Shown here one piece after another: positions 58,209 through 64,000 of a stretch of 64,000 nucleotides of DNA. The stretch comes from Flavobacterium hungaricum (GTDB lineage: Bacteria; Bacteroidota; Bacteroidia; Flavobacteriales; Flavobacteriaceae), in NCBI RefSeq assembly GCF_015182285.1, contig NZ_PRDM01000001.1, positions 558,001 to 622,000 on the forward strand, in the 5' to 3' direction. Made by a program: the position numbers and the translations under genes. Under the pieces are notes generated by a model that did not search any database, was not told the origin of the DNA, and saw only the letters and a program-made list of their open reading frames with translations. The first letter of the stretch is position 1, and every line of letters begins with the position of its first letter.

Positions 58209-59810
58209 ATGAAAAAAATACATTTTATTATACATCTTTTCGTTTTTGCACTCTTAATTGCCTGCTCAAACGATACCGGCGATATTGATTTGGATGGAAT
58301 TACAGCTCCAGCAAATGTTTCGGCCCTGACCACAGTGACACAAGACAATACAGGAAAAGTGACTTTTCTGCCAAAAGGAGAAGGAGCAACACAGTATAAA
58401 ATTAGTTTTGGAGACGGAAGCCCGGATTCCGATTATTTGGGAGTAGGAGCGGCAGTTTCGCATGTTTATAAGGAAGGAGTTTACAAATCCAAAATTACAG
58501 CGATGGGCTTGAATGGAAAAACTACAGAAGTTGAAAAAGAAGTAGTAGTTTCTTTTAGAGCACCAGAAAATTTAGAAGTTGTAATTACGAATGATTTGGC
58601 AGTTTCTAAAAAAGTTACCGTAACGGCCTCGGCAGATTTTGCTTTGTTTTATGACGTTTATTTTGGAGAAACAGGAAAACCAGATCCAATCTCGGCAAAC
58701 AATGGCGAATCGGTATCTTATACCTATAAAGAAGCGGGAACCTATACTATTAGAGTAGTTTCTAAAAGTGCTGCCATTAAAACAACAGAGTATACAGCAG
58801 AAGTTACAGCAAAATTAATTTTGGCACCGACTACTGCAGCACCAGCACCGCCTAACAGACAAGCTGGAGACGTTATCTCAATTTACAGTTCTAAATATAC
58901 AGATGTTGCAGGAACAAACTTTAATCCGAATTGGGGACAGTCAGGTTCTTTTGCAGAATTTGATTTAAACGGAGATAAAATATTGAACTATATCAAATTG
59001 AGCTATCAGGGAATTGCATTGGCAGACAATGTAACAATTGACGTTTCTGGAATGGAATACCTGCATATGGATGTTTGGACCGCAGATTTAGAAAAATTAG
59101 AAACATCTTTAATTAAACCTGGACCAGACGAGAGAGCGGTAACAAAAGATCTTACTGCCAACCAATGGACAAGTTTAGATATTCCGATTTCGGCCTTTAC
59201 AAGCCAAGGTTTAAGCGTTAATAACATATTCCAATTAAAATTGGTAGCAAAACCAAATGCTGGCGGAACAGTATTTATTGATAATATTTATTTCTATAAA
59301 AGCCCAGCTGAAGCAGTGGCATTACCGCTGGATTTTGAATCAAGCACATTGAGTTACGTTTGGGGCGGATTTGGAAATGTAGATGCTTCTGTGGTAACAA
59401 ATCCGAATAAAACAGGAATAAATGTTTCTAATAAAGTAGTGAAATTGGATAAAAAGAATGGAGCAGAAACTTGGGGAGGCGCCAGTTTAAATTTTGAAAG
59501 CCCATTTGACGCTGCAAAAGGAACTAAAGTAAAAGTGGCCGTATGGTCGCCAAAAGCCGGCGCAGCAATTCTGTATAAAATGGAACTTTCGACTTCTCCA
59601 AAAGACGGAAACGGAAACCCAAGTGTTAATCTCGAAGTACAGGCATTAACAACAGTAGCCAATGCGTGGGAAGTATTGACATTTGATCTTACAAGTGCGG
59701 CTTCTTTTAACAGCAGTATTAAATACGACAGAGTAATTTTGTTTCCAGATTTTGGAAAAACAGGTGCAGGAGAAACGTATTACTTTGATGATATCAAACA
59801 ATCCAATTAA
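58209..59810 (+). CDS. PKD-type surface glycan-binding lipoprotein
   Basis: A 533-residue lipoprotein (ALLIACSNDTGD). The first 200 residues hold two PKD-like beta domains (KVTFLPKGEGATQYKISFGDGS, VSHVYKEGVYKSKITAMG; then SYTYKEAGTYTIRVVSK). After a Pro/Ala linker (TTAAPAPPNRQ) come two carbohydrate-binding-type beta-sandwich regions (about 215-360 and 365-533), each ending in an element like TVFIDNIYFY or ETYYFDDIKQSN. It lies in the SusE/SGBP position of the locus and probably holds beta-glucan at the cell surface. No catalytic motif is visible. Confidence 0.85.
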   Translation: MKKIHFIIHLFVFALLIACSNDTGDIDLDGITAPANVSALTTVTQDNTGKVTFLPKGEGATQYKISFGDGSPDSDYLGVGAAVSHVYKEGVYKSKITAMGLNGKTTEVEKEVVVSFRAPENLEVVITNDLAVSKKVTVTASADFALFYDVYFGETGKPDPISANNGESVSYTYKEAGTYTIRVVSKSAAIKTTEYTAEVTAKLILAPTTAAPAPPNRQAGDVISIYSSKYTDVAGTNFNPNWGQSGSFAEFDLNGDKILNYIKLSYQGIALADNVTIDVSGMEYLHMDVWTADLEKLETSLIKPGPDERAVTKDLTANQWTSLDIPISAFTSQGLSVNNIFQLKLVAKPNAGGTVFIDNIYFYKSPAEAVALPLDFESSTLSYVWGGFGNVDASVVTNPNKTGINVSNKVVKLDKKNGAETWGGASLNFESPFDAAKGTKVKVAVWSPKAGAAILYKMELSTSPKDGNGNPSVNLEVQALTTVANAWEVLTFDLTSAASFNSSIKYDRVILFPDFGKTGAGETYYFDDIKQSN

Positions 59811-59821
59811 ATTAAGAAATC

Positions 59822-61483
59822 ATGAGCAAAAAAATAATTATAAAAATCGCATTCCTATTTACGATTCTCTTGATGACGGGTTGTCAAAAAGATGATTTTA
59901 CATTCGGATCAATAGATGCGCCCGCAAATCTTAAAGTAACCGCCGAAATTGTTGGTAAAACAACAGATACGCCTTATGGTGACGGTTCTGGAACTGTAAA
60001 ATTTGCAGCGACGGCAGATAATGTTATTTCGTATAAATACGTTTACAGCGACGGAAGTTCGGATAATGCTCCAAACGGAAAAATTACCAAACGATTTACT
60101 AAAACAGGTGTTAATACTTATACCGTAACTGTAATTGCTTTCGGAAAAGGAGGTTCCGCTTCCAACACTACAATAGATGTTGAGGTACAAAGTGATTTCA
60201 GCGATGAGCAGGCAGTTCAATTATTAACTGGCGGTGCCTCTAAAAAATGGTATTGGGCAGCAGGAGAACCAGGACATCTTGGAGTAGGACAAAACGATGG
60301 AGATGCAGAGAAAAACTTCTACGCAAACTATTATCAGGCAGGTGCTTTTGAAAAAGCAGCTTCACCAAACAGCAGTTGTTTATATGATAATGTACTAACA
60401 TTCTCTTTAGACGGCGATCAGTTGAAATTCCAATTAGACAATGGCGGTGCGACTTTCTTTAATAAAGATTTTGCAAGTGTTGCCGGAACAGCTTTAACAG
60501 AAGATATGTGTGTGGCTTACAACCCAGGAGGCGCTAAAAATGTTTCGTTAAGTCCTTCTGAGTCTGTGATAATGGCGAATCCGAAACATGCAGAACAAAC
60601 CAGAGGTACAACAATGAATTTTGCGGACAACGGATTTATGGGGTATTATATCGGACAGAGTTCTTATGAGATCATCTCTATCACAGCAACTAGAATGGTA
60701 GTAAGAGCTGTAATGGGCGGAAACCCTGCATTGGCTTGGTATCATATCTTTTCAACGACACCTCCAAATCAAAATTCTGGTCCAGATTTTACCAATTTAG
60801 TTTGGTCTGACGAATTTAATACAGACGGAGCGCCAGATGCTGCAAAATGGGTTTACGATCTGGGACGTGGAGACAACGGCTGGGGAAATAACGAAAAACA
60901 AAACTATACCAATGCAGCTTCAAATATTATCGTGCAAGGTGGATTTTTGAAAATTACGGCTAAAAAAGAAACTTCCGGCGGTGCAGAATACTCATCTGCA
61001 AGATTAAAATCGGATGGAAAATATTCTTTTAAATACGGTAAAGTTGAGGTACGTGCCAAATTACCTTCTGGCGGCGGAACTTGGCCGGCTATCTGGATGC
61101 TAGGGCAGAATTATGCAACAAAAACCTGGCCTGCTTGCGGCGAAATTGATATTATGGAACACGTTGGAAACAGCCTGAATCTGGTTCACGGAACGTTTCA
61201 TTATCCAGGTCGTTCTGGCGGAAATGCCAATACAGCTTCCAAAACCATTCCGAATGTTTCGACAGAATTTCATATCTATAAAACAGTATGGAGTGCCGAA
61301 TCTATAAAAATATACGCTGACGATGTATTGATTCATACCTTAGTCAACGACGGTTCTTTACCTTTTAACAGCGACTTTTTCTTGATTTTAAATGTTGCGA
61401 TGGGAGGTAATATGGGAGGTAATATTGATGCCGCTTTCACCCAGTCTACTATGGAAATTGATTATGTGAGAGTGTATCAATAG
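59822..61483 (+). CDS. GH16 endo-beta-glucanase lipoprotein with PKD domain
   Basis: A 553-residue lipoprotein (LLMTGCQKDD). Parts in order: a PKD-like domain about 25-125, an unassigned domain about 130-310 (KKWYWAAGEPGHLGVGQNDGD; two Cys in SSCLYDN and EDMCVAY), and a GH16 catalytic domain about 315-553. The active-site strand is GEIDIMEHVG with Glu441 as nucleophile, Asp443 and Glu446 as acid/base, the form found in laminarinases (beta-1,3-glucanases). It probably acts at the cell surface, cutting glucan for SusCD uptake. Confidence 0.9.
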   Translation: MSKKIIIKIAFLFTILLMTGCQKDDFTFGSIDAPANLKVTAEIVGKTTDTPYGDGSGTVKFAATADNVISYKYVYSDGSSDNAPNGKITKRFTKTGVNTYTVTVIAFGKGGSASNTTIDVEVQSDFSDEQAVQLLTGGASKKWYWAAGEPGHLGVGQNDGDAEKNFYANYYQAGAFEKAASPNSSCLYDNVLTFSLDGDQLKFQLDNGGATFFNKDFASVAGTALTEDMCVAYNPGGAKNVSLSPSESVIMANPKHAEQTRGTTMNFADNGFMGYYIGQSSYEIISITATRMVVRAVMGGNPALAWYHIFSTTPPNQNSGPDFTNLVWSDEFNTDGAPDAAKWVYDLGRGDNGWGNNEKQNYTNAASNIIVQGGFLKITAKKETSGGAEYSSARLKSDGKYSFKYGKVEVRAKLPSGGGTWPAIWMLGQNYATKTWPACGEIDIMEHVGNSLNLVHGTFHYPGRSGGNANTASKTIPNVSTEFHIYKTVWSAESIKIYADDVLIHTLVNDGSLPFNSDFFLILNVAMGGNMGGNIDAAFTQSTMEIDYVRVYQ

Positions 61484-61551
61484 GTTAGATTAATTAGTAA
61501 TTTTAATGAGAGAAGGTCAGTTTAGGCTGGCCTTCTTGATTTTGCAATTTT

Positions 61552-62313
61552 ATGATGATGAAAAGAATAATTTTAGTAATAATGATCAGCAGTCTTGGCT
61601 TTGCACAGCAAAAAAGGAAACTGGTCTGGGAAGAAAATTTTAACAAAAAAGCTTTAAACGAATCGGTTTGGAATTACGAATTAGGAGACGGCTGTCCAAA
61701 TTTGTGCGGCTGGGGGAATAATGAAAGGCAGATTTATACCAAAAAAAATCACGAATTTAAAGACGGCAGCCTTGTTATCGAAGCCCGAAAAGAAGGCGAT
61801 GTGTACACTTCAACCAAAATAACCACAAAAGGAAAAAAAGAATTTCTATACGGGCGTATAGAAGCAAGGGCAAAATTACCAATCGGTCACGGATTATGGC
61901 CTGCATTCTGGATGCTGGGAGCAAATATCGATGAAGTAAAATGGCCAAAAACCGGCGAAATTGATATTTTAGAGTACATTGGACGCGATCCGCACATGGT
62001 TTATACAACGCTTCATACACAAGACAGCCACGGAAATACCATTAATACCAAAAGAACACCATTTCCTACTATTGAAGAAGGATATCATGTTTATGCAATC
62101 GAATGGGATAAAGACCAAATAGCCTTTTTTGTAGATCAGGAATTGGTTTATACCTTCAATCCGCAGCCAAAAAACGAAGATACCTGGCCTTTTGACAAAC
62201 CCTTTTACATCATCTTAAACTTAGCCATTGGAGGAAATTTTGGCGGGCCGGATGTAGACGACAAGGTATTGCCGCAAAAATATTATATCGATTATGTTCG
62301 GGTATACCAATAA
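61552..62313 (+). CDS. GH16 endo-beta-glucanase, single-domain
   Basis: A 253-residue GH16 enzyme with a cleavable signal peptide (ISSLGFAQ) and no lipid anchor. The active site reads TGEIDILEYIG, with Glu136, Asp138 and Glu141; GHGLWPAFWMLG and PFYIILNLAIGGNFGG are further family marks. It lies 68 bases after the larger GH16 gene and is probably in the same operon, acting in the periplasm or outside on the same beta-glucan. Three ATGs in a row (61552, 61555, 61558) make the exact start uncertain by two codons. Confidence 0.9.
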   Translation: MMMKRIILVIMISSLGFAQQKRKLVWEENFNKKALNESVWNYELGDGCPNLCGWGNNERQIYTKKNHEFKDGSLVIEARKEGDVYTSTKITTKGKKEFLYGRIEARAKLPIGHGLWPAFWMLGANIDEVKWPKTGEIDILEYIGRDPHMVYTTLHTQDSHGNTINTKRTPFPTIEEGYHVYAIEWDKDQIAFFVDQELVYTFNPQPKNEDTWPFDKPFYIILNLAIGGNFGGPDVDDKVLPQKYYIDYVRVYQ

Positions 62314-62638
62314 AAAATTGTAATTTAAATTTCAGTTTTAAAAAGGCGTAAAAAATCTTATTTCGTTAGTTGTAAGTTATTTACGTCTTTTTTTTGACTT
62401 TCTTAATCGGGATCCAAATTGCAGATTTTAATCATTTTCACTGTAAATTTTATGTTTAATTTAGATTATTTACTGATTTGCAGCTAATTTATATTCGTTT
62501 TATTTGCTTTTTAAAATAAAAAATTGTTAAATTTGGTCACGATATTAACATAACTTAAAAAAGATTCGCCTATATAATAAAACTACTTTTTAGAAAAATT
62601 ACTCCAAATTTTAAAACAGAAACTAAAAAAGTAGTACT
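62314..62638. other. Intergenic region of 325 bases with a weak terminator
   Basis: A hairpin at 62344-62388 (AGGCGTAAA with TTTACGTCT, one G-T pair, 27-base loop) followed by eight or more T probably ends the polysaccharide locus. The rest is AT-rich. I find no convincing TAnnTTTG box before the sigma-factor gene. Confidence 0.5.
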
Positions 62639-63223
62639 ATGGCTGATCTGCATACTCCAGACGCTCTATTAGTTAAAAATTATGTTGAAGGCAGTGAAGC
62701 TGCTCTGGCAACATTAATTAAAAGGCACGAATCTAAGATATATGGTTTCATATATTCTAAGATCTCTGATAGAGACATTTCAAATGATATTTTTCAAGAC
62801 ACTTTTATTAAAGTAATCAAAACTTTAAAAAGCAATTCTTATAACGAAGAAGGTAAATTTCTGCCTTGGGTGATGCGTATTTCTCACAATTTAATTGTAG
62901 ATCACTTTCGCAAAACCAAAAAAATGCCAATGCATAGAGAAACCGAAGAATTTTCTATTTTCTCTATCATGTCAGACGATACGTTAACAATAGAAGGCAA
63001 AATGATTGTAGATCAAGTAGAACTTGATCTTAAAAAATTGATACAAGAACTTCCAGAAGATCAAAAAGAAGTACTCGTAATGCGTATGTATCAGGATATG
63101 AGCTTCAAAGAAATATCTGAACTTACAGGCGTGAGTATCAATACAGCGTTAGGCAGAATGCGTTATGCTCTAATGAATTTGAGAAAAATAATAGATAAAC
63201 ATCAAATTATTTTAACCAATTAA
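62639..63223 (+). CDS. RNA polymerase sigma factor, sigma-70/ECF family
   Basis: A 194-residue sigma factor: region 2 in YGFIYSKISDRDISNDIFQDTFIKVIKTL and GKFLPWVMRISHNLIVDHFRK, region 4 in LPEDQKEVLVMRMYQDMSFKEISELTGVSINTALGRMRYALMNLRK. It is not next to an anti-sigma FecR gene, so it is probably the housekeeping ECF type often found in flavobacteria. It is followed 49 bases later by a short conserved-looking gene. Confidence 0.92.
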   Translation: MADLHTPDALLVKNYVEGSEAALATLIKRHESKIYGFIYSKISDRDISNDIFQDTFIKVIKTLKSNSYNEEGKFLPWVMRISHNLIVDHFRKTKKMPMHRETEEFSIFSIMSDDTLTIEGKMIVDQVELDLKKLIQELPEDQKEVLVMRMYQDMSFKEISELTGVSINTALGRMRYALMNLRKIIDKHQIILTN

Positions 63224-63272
63224 TACTAATTTGATAATAAGCTCGTTATACTACTATAAATCATTTTACAGT

Positions 63273-63416
63273 ATGGCGAAAATTTACTCAAAAAAAGCAT
63301 TAGCTTCTCAAAATCTTAAACCTAAAAAAGAAGTAGTTTCTTTTATATTAAATTATTCACAAGCTTTGTCGGTGATCAAAGCCAATGAAAAAAGTTTTGA
63401 AATCATAGCTAACTAA
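63273..63416 (+). CDS. Small basic protein of 47 residues downstream of the sigma factor
   Basis: It begins MAKIYSKKALASQNLKPKKEVV and ends SFEIIAN; no membrane helix is seen. I choose the ATG at 63273 because the longer reading starts with unrelated aromatic residues and no initiation signal. I recall similar short genes directly after this sigma factor in other flavobacteria, so it is probably real and co-transcribed. The function is unknown. Confidence 0.65.
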   Translation: MAKIYSKKALASQNLKPKKEVVSFILNYSQALSVIKANEKSFEIIAN

Positions 63417-63959
63417 ACATCCCGCAGCTTTTGTCGGATGTTTGTAAAGAAAAACCAACTGGTCGTTTTGGTTATTCAGCCCACTATCAGCATTAAAATG
63501 CAGTTATTGGGCTTTTTTTATGTTTTAAAACTAGATATTTTTGTATCTGTCTTACATTAAGTGTTTTAGATTCTTTTTTTGCGTTTTAAAATTATAAGTT
63601 TTTTAGGGTGTTTTTAGGTTGATTTGTTAAAATTTAATATTTTCGGCTGTATTTCTGTGTTTATTTATAATTTAATTCTATTTTAGTTAAAAAGTAATTT
63701 TTTATTCATGCAAAAAGCTTTGTTAAGAAGTTTTTCGTATTAAAATATTAGATTTACTAAATAATATAAACCAGAATCAAAATTTTAACCAAAACCAATA
63801 TTTATGAAGAAAAACTACCCTCAATTATTTCCATTCTAGTTGTTGTAAGCTTAGCATTCTAAAATGCCAGGCATCTTAAAAGTTGTTTGACTATTCTAAA
63901 AGGTCAAATATTTTCGCTTTACACCAAATCTATATTAACAACTAAACCTAATTGGAAAA
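63417..63959. other. Intergenic region of 543 bases with hairpins and a signal-peptide remnant
   Basis: A short hairpin (AAACATCC / GGATGTTT, 63415-63443) and a stronger terminator at 63478-63518 follow the small gene. After about 280 AT-rich bases, an ATG at 63804 opens only 11 codons before TAG. One more A in the run at 63810-63814 would join it to a hydrophobic stretch typical of a signal peptide (about 63824-63853), which itself ends in TAA. No other gene is seen. Confidence 0.6.
63478..63518 (+). terminator. Rho-independent terminator after the sigma-factor operon
   Basis: AGCCCA pairs with TGGGCT and, inside, GCAT with ATGC; a run of seven T follows. Confidence 0.7.
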
Positions 63960-64000
63960 ATGAAAAAGAATTTGAAAATAATAACACTTTTATTATTTGT
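63960..64000 (+). CDS. Exported protein, first codons only (runs off the right edge)
   Basis: The ATG at 63960 begins MKKNLKIITLLLF, the start of a signal peptide. Nothing more can be said, as the window ends after 13 full codons. Confidence 0.55.
   Translation, partial: MKKNLKIITLLLF

Noticed and set aside
62639..63223. ECF sigma factor as part of a FecI/FecR system for the polysaccharide locus
   Set aside because: No anti-sigma gene follows, and the locus already has its own regulator at the other end.

Overview
The window is AT-rich chromosomal DNA from a member of the Bacteroidota, very probably the genus Flavobacterium. The support is SusC/SusD pairs, lipoproteins with flavobacterial signal peptides, almost no Shine-Dalgarno sequences, -7 boxes of the flavobacterial form TAnnTTTG, and many genes that resemble flavobacterial families (DUF3810, DUF4834, DUF4268, the DHCW-type cupin). 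I saw no rRNA, tRNA, CRISPR array, transposase or phage gene. Most of the window is stable chromosomal background with several accessory islands.

Layout. 1-5.4 kb (minus): two overlapping transglutaminase/DUF3857-type exported proteins and a 1084-residue TPR plus MORN-repeat protein. 5.5-7.7 kb: DUF4268, a CoA-pyrophosphatase-type NUDIX enzyme and a PlsC-like acyltransferase. 7.8-9.0 kb (minus): ECF sigma factor and a membrane protein. 9.1-16.4 kb (plus): the most unusual locus, a SusC-like outer-membrane barrel without a recognisable plug domain, followed 4 bases later by an alpha-2-macroglobulin-like protein that carries a complete SusC-type plug in its middle. 16.5-24.2 kb: DUF3810, PepD, a 53-bp tandem repeat, a tiny Lys-rich protein, a cupin, a regulatory-domain protein, an RGG-tailed DEAD-box helicase, RdgB and DUF2809. 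24.3-29.0 kb: a GH88 hydrolase, two paralogous lipoproteins, an FMN-type glutamate-synthase-like protein and a NYN-domain protein.

29.2-34.7 kb is a nitric-oxide defence cluster: an Rrf2/NsrR-like regulator, azurin lipoprotein, quinol-type NO reductase, the di-iron iron-sulfur repair protein Ric/ScdA, and a His-rich multi-pass membrane protein. The same 18-bp near-palindrome lies upstream of the regulator and upstream of the NO reductase, and is probably the regulator's operator. 35.1-39.4 kb holds an alpha-oxoamine synthase (serine palmitoyltransferase or cysteate acyltransferase type), a lipoprotein, a GNAT-fold acyltransferase and an outer-membrane barrel. 39.5-45.2 kb is a glycan-assembly group: DUF4834, YfhO, glycosyltransferase family 4 and a Wzx-like flippase. 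45.3-50.4 kb: MscS channel, small membrane protein, UvrA.

50.6-62.3 kb is a polysaccharide utilisation locus, most likely for a beta-1,3-glucan such as laminarin: a membrane-spanning propeller/Y_Y_Y/LuxR regulator, SusC, SusD, a PKD-type surface glycan-binding protein and two GH16 endoglucanases. The right end has an ECF sigma factor with a small downstream protein, an apparent signal-peptide remnant, and the first codons of another gene.
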